The notes: generated from the sequence alone by a model not told the origin. A stretch of 64,000 nucleotides of DNA from Pseudomonas marginalis (GCF_900105325.1 NZ_FNSU01000001.1:62001-126000), one strand, 5' to 3'. Numbered from the stretch's first letter, positions 52,567 through 61,365 are shown. Program-made: numbers and translations.

Positions 52567-53011
52567 TCAGGTATTGGCTGAGCAACGCATCGGCCAGAAC
52601 ACGGAGGTCACCTTGCATTTCGCACTGCGCCTGGAGAATGGCGACACGGTCGACAGCACGTTCGACAAAGCCCCGGCGACTTTCAAGGTCGGCGACGGCA
52701 ACCTGTTGCCAGGTTTTGAAGCGGCCCTGTTCGGTTTCAAGGCCGGCGACAAGCGCACCCTGCAGATCCTGCCGGAAAACGCCTTTGGCCAGCCCAACCC
52801 GCAAAACGTGCAGATCATCCCGCGTTCGCAGTTCCAGGACATGGACCTGTCGGAAGGCCTGCTGGTGATCTTCAATGATGCGGCGAATACCGAACTGCCC
52901 GGTGTGGTCAAAGCCTTCGATGACGCGCAGGTAACCATCGACTTCAACCACCCGTTGGCCGGTAAAACCTTGACGTTCGACGTTGAAATCATCGACGTTA
53001 AAGCTCTTTGA
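52559..53011 (+). CDS. fkpB: FKBP-type peptidyl-prolyl isomerase FkpB
   Basis: 150 residues, SlyD-like core without the His-rich tail. Family stretches: LRLENGDTVDSTFDKAPATF and DFNHPLAGKTL. It lies between lspA and ispH in many gammaproteobacteria. ATG 52559 overlaps the lspA stop by eight bases. Confidence 0.95.
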   Translation: MTDQVLAEQRIGQNTEVTLHFALRLENGDTVDSTFDKAPATFKVGDGNLLPGFEAALFGFKAGDKRTLQILPENAFGQPNPQNVQIIPRSQFQDMDLSEGLLVIFNDAANTELPGVVKAFDDAQVTIDFNHPLAGKTLTFDVEIIDVKAL

Positions 53012-53030
53012 TCAACGCCCCGATCTAAAG

Positions 53031-53060
53031 TGTGGGAGGGGGCAAGCTCGCTCCCGCCCT
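53031..53060 (+). repeat. Single REP between fkpB and ispH
   Basis: GTGGGAGGGGGCAAGC followed by CTCGCTCCCGCC: one hairpin of the GGGGCAAGC class, about 20 bases after fkpB. Confidence 0.65.
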
Positions 53061-53122
53061 TGGTCGCCATTGTCAGTTCAGCAGCATCAACTCTGGCCCA
53101 AGCGCCAGACACGAGGCACAGC

Positions 53123-54070
53123 ATGCAAATCAAACTCGCCAACCCCCGTGGCTTCTGCGCCGGCGTGGACCGGGCGATCGAAATCGTCAACCGCGCCCTG
53201 GAAGTCTTCGGGCCGCCGATCTATGTGCGCCATGAGGTCGTCCATAACAAGTTCGTGGTCGAAGACCTGCGCGCACGTGGCGCCATCTTTGTCGAAGAAC
53301 TGGAGCAGGTGCCGGACGACGTTATTGTTATCTTCAGCGCCCACGGTGTTTCCCAGGCCGTACGTACCGAAGCGGCTGGCCGTGGCCTGAAAGTATTCGA
53401 CGCCACCTGTCCGCTGGTCACCAAGGTACATATCGAAGTCGCGCGCTACAGCCGTGATGGTCGCGAATGCATCCTGATTGGCCATGCCGGTCACCCGGAA
53501 GTCGAAGGCACCATGGGCCAATACGACGGCAGCAATGGTGGCGCCATCTACCTTGTGGAAGACGAAAAAGACGTCGCCAGCTTGCAGGTTCACAACCCGG
53601 AGCGGTTGGCGTTCGTGACCCAGACCACCTTGTCCATGGACGACACCAGCCGCGTCATCGACGCGCTGCGCAGCCGCTTCCCGGCCATTGGTGGGCCACG
53701 CAAGGACGACATCTGCTACGCCACCCAAAACCGCCAGGATGCAGTCAAACAGTTGGCCGATGAATGCGATGTAGTGCTGGTGGTCGGCAGCCCTAACAGC
53801 TCCAATTCCAACCGCCTGCGCGAATTGGCCGAACGCATGGCGACACCGGCGTACCTGATCGACGGTGCTGAAGATATGCAGCGCAGCTGGTTCGATGGTG
53901 TCGAGCGTATTGGCATCACGGCTGGCGCTTCGGCCCCGGAAGTCCTGGTGCGCGGCGTCATCCAGCAGTTGCATGCCTGGGGGGCTACGGGCGCCGATGA
54001 GTTGGCCGGTCGTGAAGAGAACATCACTTTCTCCATGCCCAAGGAGCTGCGGGTTCGCTCCCTCCTCTGA
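53123..54070 (+). CDS. ispH: 4-hydroxy-3-methylbut-2-enyl diphosphate reductase
   Basis: 315-residue [4Fe-4S] enzyme, the last step of the MEP pathway (ispE at 13380 serves the same pathway). Cluster cysteines are in NPRGFCAGVDRAI (Cys12), ATCPLVTKVH and the CYATQNRQ stretch. ATG 53123 gives the family N-terminus MQIKLANPRGF. The 3' end overlaps convergent fimT by 47 bases. Confidence 0.97.
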   Translation: MQIKLANPRGFCAGVDRAIEIVNRALEVFGPPIYVRHEVVHNKFVVEDLRARGAIFVEELEQVPDDVIVIFSAHGVSQAVRTEAAGRGLKVFDATCPLVTKVHIEVARYSRDGRECILIGHAGHPEVEGTMGQYDGSNGGAIYLVEDEKDVASLQVHNPERLAFVTQTTLSMDDTSRVIDALRSRFPAIGGPRKDDICYATQNRQDAVKQLADECDVVLVVGSPNSSNSNRLRELAERMATPAYLIDGAEDMQRSWFDGVERIGITAGASAPEVLVRGVIQQLHAWGATGADELAGREENITFSMPKELRVRSLL

Positions 54071-54605
54071 ATGCCAGGGTGCCGGAGTAACTTCGGCACA
54101 ACGCCTGTTCGGCTCTATCGCTGCGCAGGCTGATGCGCCCACTGGGCGCCAGCACCACCTGGTACAGGCTCTGTACCGAGTCCGTGGCGCATATATGTAC
54201 AGTGCCGGCACGAAAACCTCCCCCAGCAAATACCGGCTCGCCCAATCCGCTGAAGCGTACCTGGCTTTTGACCGGTCCATTCCCGACGATCGGCACCCGT
54301 CCGCTGCCCTGGCGCTCCAGTAACACCGGGTTGTCGTCGTCCAGATGGCCACGCCCGCTTACATCCAGCACGACCCGCCAACCCCGGCTCCAGTCATCAT
54401 CCAGTGCGTGGATGACCACCGCGCGGTTACGCGTGATGGCTTCAGTGCGTGCGAAGCGAAATCCGTTTGTCAGTGATTGCGCCGCGCTTTGTCGCTGCTG
54501 TGATTCCAGCAGGCCGGTGAAACTGGGCGTAGCCAGATGCGCCAGGATGCCGCTCACGATCAGTCCGAGCAGCAGTTCGATCAGGGTGAAACCTCGTTGC
54601 TCCAT
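54024..54605 (-). CDS. fimT: FimT/GspH-type minor pseudopilin
   Basis: 193 residues. Type IV prepilin leader MEQRG followed by FTLIELLLGLIVSGILAHLA, with Gly at -1 and Glu at +5. The soluble part fits the GspH/FimT domain (RFARTEAITRNRAVVI). FimT/FimU-type pilins initiate pilus assembly and, for FimT, bind DNA during uptake. Divergent from pilV, convergent with ispH. Confidence 0.87.
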   Translation of the reverse strand: MEQRGFTLIELLLGLIVSGILAHLATPSFTGLLESQQRQSAAQSLTNGFRFARTEAITRNRAVVIHALDDDWSRGWRVVLDVSGRGHLDDDNPVLLERQGSGRVPIVGNGPVKSQVRFSGLGEPVFAGGGFRAGTVHICATDSVQSLYQVVLAPSGRISLRSDRAEQALCRSYSGTLAFRGGSEPAAPWAWRK

Positions 54606-54759
54606 AGGCCGTCCCTCCGTGGGCGTGTGTACATACAGGGTTGAAACATAGGTATAGCGTCCGGCTCGGAGTGTCGAATGATGGCCTTTATGTCCAAAGT
54701 ATTTCCCTTTGTTCCGTAACCGGCGCCGGCGAAAAACCGACGCTAGTCTTGGGTCTCAC

Positions 54760-54781
54760 AGCAGGGTTTTCCTGCTTTTTT
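54760..54781 (+). terminator. Intrinsic-terminator-like hairpin in the pilV leader
   Basis: Stem AGCAGG / CCTGCT with a five-base loop and six T residues, ending 15 bases before the pilV start at 54797. Confidence 0.6.
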
Positions 54782-54796
54782 CGGCCCTCGACACGG

Positions 54797-55294
54797 ATGA
54801 CGACGGTAATGCCTGCCTGCCTGAAAACCTGTTTCTTCCCGACTTTTCCTCGGTACCAAATCGGCATGACATTGATTGAAGTGCTGGTGGCGGTGCTGAT
54901 TCTCGCCGTCGGGCTGTTAGGTGCAGTGATGCTCCAGCTCAACGCCCTCAAGTACACCGACAGTTCGAGGATGACCAGCCAGGCCAGTTTCATCGCCTAC
55001 GATATGCTCGACCGAATCCGTGCCAATTCCGGTGCCGACTACTCGTTGCGTCGTGGCGCTCGAGCGCCGGCCAGTACCGTGACCACCAGCGTGCGTGACG
55101 TGGACCTGCATGATTTTGAAGCCAATATTCGCGGTTTTGCCGGGGAGAGCGGCAAAGGCTCTGTGGCGGTCAGTGCAGATGAAGTGACTGTCAGTATCAG
55201 TTGGGATGACAGCCGGGGTGCAAACACGCCTGGCGCGCGGGAAACCTTCACCCTGACCAGTCGCATCGATAATGAGCCGGGGGTGATGCAATGA
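54797..55294 (+). CDS. pilV: Type IV minor pilin PilV
   Basis: About 165 residues. Prepilin leader ends RYQIG, then MTLIEVLVAVLILAVGLLG (Gly -1, Glu +5). The stretch VMLQLNALKYTDSSRMTSQA is typical of PilV. Start at 54797 or 54809; the same frame stays open to 54641. The stop overlaps the pilW start (ATGA). Confidence 0.85.
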   Translation: MTTVMPACLKTCFFPTFPRYQIGMTLIEVLVAVLILAVGLLGAVMLQLNALKYTDSSRMTSQASFIAYDMLDRIRANSGADYSLRRGARAPASTVTTSVRDVDLHDFEANIRGFAGESGKGSVAVSADEVTVSISWDDSRGANTPGARETFTLTSRIDNEPGVMQ

Positions 55295-55992
55295 GGCATC
55301 GGGTTAGAGGTTTCAGCCTGGTGGAATTGTTGCTGGCCCTGGCCGTCGGTTTGGTGCTGGTGCTTGGCGGGAGCCAGGTGCTGATCAATTCCCGAGCGAC
55401 CCACGCCAGCCAGCAGGCAGCCATGTTGCTGCAGGATGATGCGCGGTTTGTGCTGGGCAAGATGATCCGGGATATTCGCCAGGCGGGTATGTTTGGCTGT
55501 TTGGCCCCGGCCTTTATCGAGAATGCCCCGCCAGCCTTTGAAAGGCCGGTCAGCTGGAATGCCGGGGGCAGTTCAAAGTCGCTGACGCTGGTCACTGCCG
55601 ATGTCGGCGGCGGCAGGCCTGACTGGACGGTGCTCTCCGACTGCACTGCTGGCGCCCAAGCCTATTCAGGCAGCTCACCTGCACCTGCTCCCGGGCAGAT
55701 TCGATTTGCGATTCGGCAACTGACCTACATCTTCGAGGCGGGCCAGTTGAAGGTCAGCACGCTTGCGTCGCCGGCCAGGGCTGTGTTGGTGGATAACGTA
55801 CGGGCTTTCGATGTCAGTTTCGGCGTGGCTGCCAGCCCGGTATCCGTTCGGGTTGTGCGTTATGACGCTATCCCGACCGATGAGTCCTTGATCCGCAGTG
55901 TGCGCATCCGCATGACGTTGCAAGACCCGACGGGGCGGGTAAAAGATCAAACCTACAGCGTCGTGGCGGCGCTGCGAAACCGCTTGGGCTAG
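55291..55992 (+). CDS. pilW: Type IV minor pilin PilW
   Basis: 233 residues. Leader MRHRVRG then FSLVELLLALAVGLVLVLGG; Gly -1 and Glu +5 present. The stretch AMLLQDDARFVLGKMIRDIRQAG followed by MFGC fits PilW. Translationally coupled to pilV; pilX follows after eight bases. Confidence 0.9.
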   Translation: MRHRVRGFSLVELLLALAVGLVLVLGGSQVLINSRATHASQQAAMLLQDDARFVLGKMIRDIRQAGMFGCLAPAFIENAPPAFERPVSWNAGGSSKSLTLVTADVGGGRPDWTVLSDCTAGAQAYSGSSPAPAPGQIRFAIRQLTYIFEAGQLKVSTLASPARAVLVDNVRAFDVSFGVAASPVSVRVVRYDAIPTDESLIRSVRIRMTLQDPTGRVKDQTYSVVAALRNRLG

Positions 55993-56037
55993 GGCGACCA
56001 TGGTGCTTGCTGGGGGTGTTTCTTCGCGGCAGGGGGG

Positions 56038-56529
56038 ATGGTCCTGCTGATAAGCCTGGTGTTTTTGCTGCTGTTGTCGTTGATCGGCCTGTCTTCGATA
56101 CAGGGGGCGGTCACCCAGCAAAAGATCACCGGTAGCCTGTGGCACCGCAACCAGTCGCTGCAAGCCGCAGAAAGTGGCTTGAGGCTGGGAGAGCAAGGTG
56201 TGAGGCGAAAGGGCGCGGCCTTGCCGCAGTGCCAGTCGATCGCTGCCTGCGGGCCACCGGATGAAGCGTTTTCGGTGGTGGGTGCCGGGCCCCATCCTGT
56301 GTCATCGGTTAACTGGGTTGCCATCAAGGGTGGTCTCTACGGTATTCAGTCCCTGGGGCCTGGCGCAGGGCTGCCGCATGTGCCGCCGCAAGCCCTGGCG
56401 ACGTTGTACCGGGTAACAGCGGTCGGGCTCAGTGGTCAATCGCGCACGGTATTGGAGAGCGTATATGCGCGGGTGGAGGAGGAGAGTGGCTCGCGGTTTC
56501 GGCGGGTTTCGTGGCGGCAACTTCAATAA
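56038..56529 (+). CDS. pilX: PilX-like minor pilin, apparent frameshift in the leader
   Basis: 163 residues from ATG 56038, opening directly with the hydrophobic segment MVLLISLVFLLLLSLIGL and lacking the charged prepilin leader. No in-frame start lies upstream. In the other frame ATG 56000, eight bases after the pilW stop and preceded by AGGG, encodes MVLAGGVSSRQGG; one extra G in the G6 tract at 56032-56037 would join it to the rest as a normal PilX leader. The body (SLWHRNQSLQAAESGLRLGE) is PilX-like. Confidence 0.78.
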   Translation: MVLLISLVFLLLLSLIGLSSIQGAVTQQKITGSLWHRNQSLQAAESGLRLGEQGVRRKGAALPQCQSIAACGPPDEAFSVVGAGPHPVSSVNWVAIKGGLYGIQSLGPGAGLPHVPPQALATLYRVTAVGLSGQSRTVLESVYARVEEESGSRFRRVSWRQLQ

Positions 56530-56540
56530 GGAGCAATGGA

Positions 56541-56942
56541 ATGGGCATGGACAGCCAGGGTTTTACCCTGATCGAGCTATTGATCACCGTGGCGATCATC
56601 GCGTTTCTGGCCGGAATCGCTTACCCCGGGTACACCGGCCATGTGAAAAAGGTCTATCGCACGGAAATCGTCGCGCTGTTGACCGAGCAGGCTCAGCGCC
56701 TGGAGCGGTTTCATATGAGGAACGGCACTTTTATTGACGCAAGCGGCGTCAGTACGGGCAATGATCGCTATAGAATCACCGCAGCGTTGAACCCTCAGGA
56801 TTTCTACCTGGTTGCTACACCGGGCGCCGATTCGTTGATGGCCGGCGACCCTTGCGGTGACTTCAGCCTGGACAGCAGCGGTGCGCGTGGCAATCCAGGT
56901 GCGGCACCTGAAATGTCGCGCCAGACATGCTGGGGGCAATGA
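56541..56942 (+). CDS. pilE: Type IV pilin PilE-like
   Basis: 133 residues. Leader MGMDSQG then FTLIELLITVAIIAFLAGIAYPGY; the C-terminal disulfide loop has Cys in GDPCGDF and RQTCWGQ. AAGGAG lies before the ATG. In P. aeruginosa pilY1 and pilY2 stand between pilX and pilE; here pilE follows pilX after 11 bases. Confidence 0.92.
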   Translation: MGMDSQGFTLIELLITVAIIAFLAGIAYPGYTGHVKKVYRTEIVALLTEQAQRLERFHMRNGTFIDASGVSTGNDRYRITAALNPQDFYLVATPGADSLMAGDPCGDFSLDSSGARGNPGAAPEMSRQTCWGQ

Positions 56943-57004
56943 TGAGGGTGCTGGATGATTGGGCGCCGGGGGCGTTTATTCCTATTTATCGACTGGATCA
57001 AATG

Positions 57005-58114
57005 ATGGCTAAGCAACAGCAAGTGGTGATTGTCGGTGGCGGAGTCATCGGCTTGTTGACGGCGTTCAATCTGGCAACCCAGGGGCAGGCTGTGATCCTG
57101 CTGGAGCGTGCCGGTGTGGGGCAGGAGTCGTCATGGGCGGGCGGAGGCATTGTTTCGCCACTGTATCCGTGGCGCTATAGCCCGGCGGTCACAGCGTTGG
57201 CCCATTGGTCCCAGGATTTTTATCCGCAACTGGCTGAGCGGCTGTTTGCCGCTACCGGTGTCGACCCGGAGGTCCATACCACGGGGTTGTACTGGCTGGA
57301 CCTGGACGATGAAACCGAGGCGCTGGACTGGGCTGCTCGTGAAGGTCGGCCTCTGAGCAAGGTCGATGTGTCTGCCGCCCATGACGCGGTTCCTGTCTTG
57401 GGTGGCGGGTATGCCCAGGCGATCTATATGGCCAACGTGGCCAACGTGCGCAACCCGCGCCTGGTCAAATCCCTGAAGGCCGCGCTATTGGCCCTGCCTG
57501 CCGTGACCGTTCACGAACAGTGCACAGTGACCGGTTTTGTTCTGGATGGCGGCAACGTAGTGGGCGTGGATACGGCAGAGGGGCCGATTCTAGGGGATCA
57601 GGTGGTGCTTGCAGCGGGGGCGTGGAGCGGCGAGTTGCTCGGCACACTGGGCTTGGCGCTGCCGGTAGAGCCGGTCAAGGGGCAGATGATTTTGTACAAA
57701 TGCGCGTCGGACTTCCTGTCGAGCATGGTCCTGGCCAAAGGGCGTTATGCGATCCCTCGGCGTGATGGGCACATCCTCATCGGCAGCACTCTGGAATATG
57801 AGGGGTTCGACAAGACGCCAACCGACACCGCGCTGGAAAGCCTCAAGGCTTCGGCTGTGGAACTGATTCCCGCCCTGGCCGACGCCGAAGTGGTGGGGCA
57901 TTGGGCCGGCTTGCGGCCCGGCTCGCCGGAGGGCATCCCCTATATCGGTCGGGTACCCGGCTTCAGCGGGCTGTGGCTCAACTGCGGGCATTACCGCAAC
58001 GGGTTGGTTCTGGCGCCGGCATCGTGCCAGTTATTTGTCGATTTGCTGCTGGAGCGTGCGCCGATCATCGATCCGGCACCCTATGCCCCCGAAGGTCGGA
58101 TCAACGCTGGATAG
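57005..58114 (+). CDS. thiO: Glycine oxidase ThiO
   Basis: 369 residues. FAD motif VVIVGGGVIGLLTAFNLA at the start, then GAGVGQESSWAGGGI-like ERAGVGQESSWAGGG, and a C-terminal GHYRNGLVLAP that contacts FAD. It oxidises glycine to iminoglycine for the thiazole of thiamine. ATG 57005 or 57002. Overlaps the convergent PP0621-family gene by 14 bases. Confidence 0.93.
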   Translation: MAKQQQVVIVGGGVIGLLTAFNLATQGQAVILLERAGVGQESSWAGGGIVSPLYPWRYSPAVTALAHWSQDFYPQLAERLFAATGVDPEVHTTGLYWLDLDDETEALDWAAREGRPLSKVDVSAAHDAVPVLGGGYAQAIYMANVANVRNPRLVKSLKAALLALPAVTVHEQCTVTGFVLDGGNVVGVDTAEGPILGDQVVLAAGAWSGELLGTLGLALPVEPVKGQMILYKCASDFLSSMVLAKGRYAIPRRDGHILIGSTLEYEGFDKTPTDTALESLKASAVELIPALADAEVVGHWAGLRPGSPEGIPYIGRVPGFSGLWLNCGHYRNGLVLAPASCQLFVDLLLERAPIIDPAPYAPEGRINAG

Positions 58115-58334
58115 ACTTCGGTCCTTGCTCCAGATGCGCCTGGGTGCAATACCACTCCTGGCGCGAACTCAGGGCGCGATCCTGCGGCAAGTGCACACCG
58201 CAATGTGCGCAGCGCACCATCAACGCAGCGCCGGGCTCGCTGGTGCGTTGCTGCCTGGCGGTCGGGCTTTTGAATTTGCGCCAGAACCATACCGCGGCAG
58301 CAATAACGGCAATCCAGAACAGAAGACGAAGCAT
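58101..58334 (-). CDS. PP0621-family small protein
   Basis: 77 residues: an N-terminal membrane helix (LLFWIAVIAAAVWFWRKF) and a C-terminal zinc-ribbon-like part with Cys in MVRCAHCGVHLP and a third in WYCTQAHLEQG. Conserved in Pseudomonas beside the pil genes; function unknown. Its start is 126 bases from the bamD end. Confidence 0.85.
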   Translation of the reverse strand: MLRLLFWIAVIAAAVWFWRKFKSPTARQQRTSEPGAALMVRCAHCGVHLPQDRALSSRQEWYCTQAHLEQGPKSIQR

Positions 58335-58413
58335 GATGGGCGGTTTCTCGATAAGGAATGCGCCAGTTTAGCCAAGGACGTGGCAGGCGCACAGCGCAAT
58401 AATCCTTGCCCAT

Positions 58414-58442
58414 AAAAAAGGAGCCCCGAAAGGCTCCTTTTT
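58414..58442 (-). terminator. Intrinsic terminator of bamD
   Basis: Stem AAAAAGGAGCC / GGCTCCTTTTT, six-base loop, T6 on the minus strand, 18 bases past the bamD stop. Confidence 0.93.
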
Positions 58443-58459
58443 GCGTTGCGTCGACGGGC

Positions 58460-59485
58460 TCAGTCGAACACACCGAAGGTCATGTAGCTGAACCACGAGC
58501 GGTCCTGGTTGTTGCCCAGGGCCTGCGGCTCTTCTTCTTCGATCACGTCGCCGTTCTCGTCGTGCGGCTTGAGGTCCGAAGGAATGGCTTCCTTGGCATC
58601 CTGGAACTGCTTGATCACGTCCTGGTTGGCGCGAGTTTCGCCCGGCGGCAACGGCGGCCGCGACTCGATCAAGCCCAGGGTGTACTTGCTCAGCCACGAG
58701 CGGTTGTCTGCTTCGGCAACCTGAGGCACGAACTGGCCGTCTTTCAGGCTCGGGTGATCAGGGTAGTTGAGCTTCAGGGTTTCCAGGCTGGTGCTGGCCA
58801 AGTCGTCCAGGTGCAGACGTTGGTAAGCCTCGGTCATCACCGCCAGGCCGTCACCCACGGAAGGGGTTTCCTGGAAGTTTTCCACCACATAACGACCACG
58901 GTTGGCGGCAGCTACATACGCCTGGCGGGTCAGGTAGTAGTGGGCCACGTGGATTTCGTAGGAAGCCAGCAGGTTACGCAGGTAGATCATGCGCTGCTTG
59001 GCGTCCGGCGCGTAGCGGCTGTTTGGGTAGCGGCTGGTCAACTGGGCGAACTCGTTGTAGGAGTCGCGAGCGGCGCCTGGGTCTCGCTTGGTCATGTCCA
59101 GCGGCAGGAAGCGCGCCAGCAGGCCAACATCCTGGTCGAACGAGGTCAGGCCCTTCATGTAGTAGGCGTAGTCCACGTTCGGGTGTTGCGGGTGCAGGCG
59201 GATGAAGCGCTCGGCGGCGGACTTGGCAGCCTCCGGCTCGGCGTTCTTGTAGTTGGCGTAGATCAGCTCAAGCTGGGCCTGGTCGGCGTAGCGCCCGAAC
59301 GGATAGCGCGACTCCAGGGCCTTCAGCTTCGCTGTGGCGCTGGTGTAGCTATTATTGTCCAAGTCTTTCTGTGCCAGTTGGTACAGCTCGACTTCGCTCA
59401 GGTTTTCGTCGACGACTTCCTTTGTTGACGAGCAAGCAGCAGTCATGGCGAGGATGGCGATCAGCAGCAGGTGTTTCACTTGCAT
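58460..59485 (-). CDS. bamD: Outer-membrane assembly lipoprotein BamD
   Basis: 341 residues from ATG 59485. Lipobox TAAC (Cys near 17). TPR repeats build the protein; family stretches are ALESRYPFGRYADQAQLEL, AERFIRLHPQHPNVDYAYY and LASYEIHVAHYYLTRQAY. Essential BamA partner for outer-membrane protein insertion. About 90 C-terminal residues, acidic and ending WFSYMTFGVFD, extend beyond the E. coli protein, as in other Pseudomonas. Divergent from rluD. Confidence 0.96.
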   Translation of the reverse strand: MQVKHLLLIAILAMTAACSSTKEVVDENLSEVELYQLAQKDLDNNSYTSATAKLKALESRYPFGRYADQAQLELIYANYKNAEPEAAKSAAERFIRLHPQHPNVDYAYYMKGLTSFDQDVGLLARFLPLDMTKRDPGAARDSYNEFAQLTSRYPNSRYAPDAKQRMIYLRNLLASYEIHVAHYYLTRQAYVAAANRGRYVVENFQETPSVGDGLAVMTEAYQRLHLDDLASTSLETLKLNYPDHPSLKDGQFVPQVAEADNRSWLSKYTLGLIESRPPLPPGETRANQDVIKQFQDAKEAIPSDLKPHDENGDVIEEEEPQALGNNQDRSWFSYMTFGVFD

Positions 59486-59634
59486 GGCGGCTTGCGTCCC
59501 TATGACGGCCGCTGTCTTGGGCGGGGCCGTCCTGTTATGATGAGCGCCCCGTTGAAAGCCTCGGGGCAAAAGACGCCGTATTTAACCACAAGCGCGCAGC
59601 CGAAACCAAAGGCTGTGCCACGCCTAGTCTGAGC

Positions 59635-60597
59635 ATGTCCGATAAAATTGAACTTCGCGCAGAGGTGCCGTCCGAATTGGGCGGCCAACGCCTCGATCAA
59701 GTCGCCGCACAATTATTCGCTGAGCACTCGCGCTCGCGCCTTTCCGCCTGGATCAAAGACGGCCGCCTGACTGTGGATGGAGCGGTTATCCGCCCGCGAG
59801 ACATAGTCCATGGCGGTGCGATTCTTGAGCTGACTGCCGAGCAGGAAGCCCAGGGAGAATGGGTCGCCCAGGACATCGAGCTGGACATCGTCTATGAAGA
59901 CGACGACATCCTGGTCATCAACAAACCCGCAGGCCTGGTGGTTCACCCGGCGGCCGGGCACGCTGATGGCACCTTGCTCAATGCCCTGTTGCACCACATC
60001 CCCGACATCGTCAACGTGCCGCGTTGCGGCATCGTGCACCGTCTGGACAAGGACACCACCGGCTTGATGGTGGTGGCCAAGACCATTCAGGCGCAGACGC
60101 AACTGGTTACGCAATTGCAGAGCCGTAGCGTCAGCCGTATCTACGAGTGCATCGTGATCGGTGTGGTCGTGGCTGGCGGCAAGATCAATGCCCCAATCGG
60201 TCGCCACGGCCAGCAGCGCCAGCGTATGGCGGTGATGGAAGGCGGCAAGCAGGCGGTGAGCCACTACCGCGTGCTCGAGCGTTTCCGTTCCCACACCCAT
60301 GTGCGGGTCAAGCTGGAAACCGGTCGTACCCACCAGATTCGCGTGCATATGGCCCACATCAACTTCCCGTTGGTGGGCGATCCGGCCTATGGCGGCCGCT
60401 TCCGCATTCCGCCTGCGGCGAGCCAGACCATGGTCGAATCGCTCAAGACGTTCCCGCGCCAGGCCTTGCATGCACGTTTCCTGGAGCTGGACCATCCGAC
60501 GAGCGGTAAGCGCATGAGCTGGGAATCGCCACTTCCAGACGATTTTGTCTGGTTGCTGTCGCTGCTCAAGCAGGATCGCGAGGCGTTTGTCGGATGA
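59635..60597 (+). CDS. rluD: 23S rRNA pseudouridine synthase RluD
   Basis: 320 residues. N-terminal S4 domain (GGQRLDQVAAQLFAEHSRSR), then the catalytic motif HRLDKDTTGLMV with the active Asp near residue 139. Modifies helix 69 of 23S rRNA. The stop overlaps pgeF as ATGA. The order bamD/rluD-pgeF-clpB is conserved. Confidence 0.97.
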   Translation: MSDKIELRAEVPSELGGQRLDQVAAQLFAEHSRSRLSAWIKDGRLTVDGAVIRPRDIVHGGAILELTAEQEAQGEWVAQDIELDIVYEDDDILVINKPAGLVVHPAAGHADGTLLNALLHHIPDIVNVPRCGIVHRLDKDTTGLMVVAKTIQAQTQLVTQLQSRSVSRIYECIVIGVVVAGGKINAPIGRHGQQRQRMAVMEGGKQAVSHYRVLERFRSHTHVRVKLETGRTHQIRVHMAHINFPLVGDPAYGGRFRIPPAASQTMVESLKTFPRQALHARFLELDHPTSGKRMSWESPLPDDFVWLLSLLKQDREAFVG

Positions 60598-61319
60598 ATG
60601 ACTGGCTGATTCCTGACTGGCCCGCGCCTGTCGGGGTGAAAGCCTGTGTGACTACCCGTACGGGCGGCGTCAGCCAGGCGCCGTTCGACAGCCTTAACCT
60701 GGGCGATCACGTTGAGGACAGCCTTGAGGCCGTCCTTGAGAATCGTCGTCGCCTTACCGAAGCCTTTGATATTCAGCCGGCCTGGCTGCGCCAGGTTCAT
60801 GGCGTGGATGTGGTCGAGGCCGACCCTGGCCGCACCGCCGAAGCCGACGGTAGCTGGAGCAGCACCCCCGGCATCGCCTGCACCGCGATGACCGCCGATT
60901 GCCTGCCTGCGTTGTTCTGCAACCGTGCCGGCACTCGTGTGGCTGCGGCCCATGCCGGTTGGCGTGGGCTGGCGGCGGGCGTGCTGGAGGCGGCCTTCGA
61001 AAGCCTCGACGCAGAGCCTTCGGACGTCTTGGTATGGCTGGGCCCGGCGATTGGCCCACAAGCTTTTGAGGTTGGCCCTGAAGTGCGTGAAGCCTTCATG
61101 CAGCACCTGCCGACAACTGCCGAAGCCTTTGTACCAAGCCTCAATCCCGGCAAATTCATGGCCGACATCTATCAGTTGGCCCGCCTGCGCCTTGCTGCGC
61201 GGGGCATCACCGCTGTTTATGGTGGTGGCTTCTGCACCGTGACCGACCCGCGCTTCTTTTCGTACCGGCGCAGCCCCCGCACCGGACGTTTTGCCTCCCT
61301 TATCTGGCTTGAACGCTAG
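60594..61319 (+). CDS. pgeF: Peptidoglycan editing factor PgeF (YfiH, laccase-like)
   Basis: 241 residues. Metal-site motifs: TRTGGVSQAPFDSLNLGDHV, HAGWRGLAAG and the C-terminal TDPRFFSYRR. PgeF removes wrongly incorporated L-Ser-type residues from peptidoglycan precursors; the family was earlier called polyphenol oxidase. Coupled to rluD. Confidence 0.95.
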   Translation: MNDWLIPDWPAPVGVKACVTTRTGGVSQAPFDSLNLGDHVEDSLEAVLENRRRLTEAFDIQPAWLRQVHGVDVVEADPGRTAEADGSWSSTPGIACTAMTADCLPALFCNRAGTRVAAAHAGWRGLAAGVLEAAFESLDAEPSDVLVWLGPAIGPQAFEVGPEVREAFMQHLPTTAEAFVPSLNPGKFMADIYQLARLRLAARGITAVYGGGFCTVTDPRFFSYRRSPRTGRFASLIWLER

Positions 61320-61365
61320 ACTCTGCTGATCTGGGTCAACGCTGATCCATATCAACCGCCGCTCG

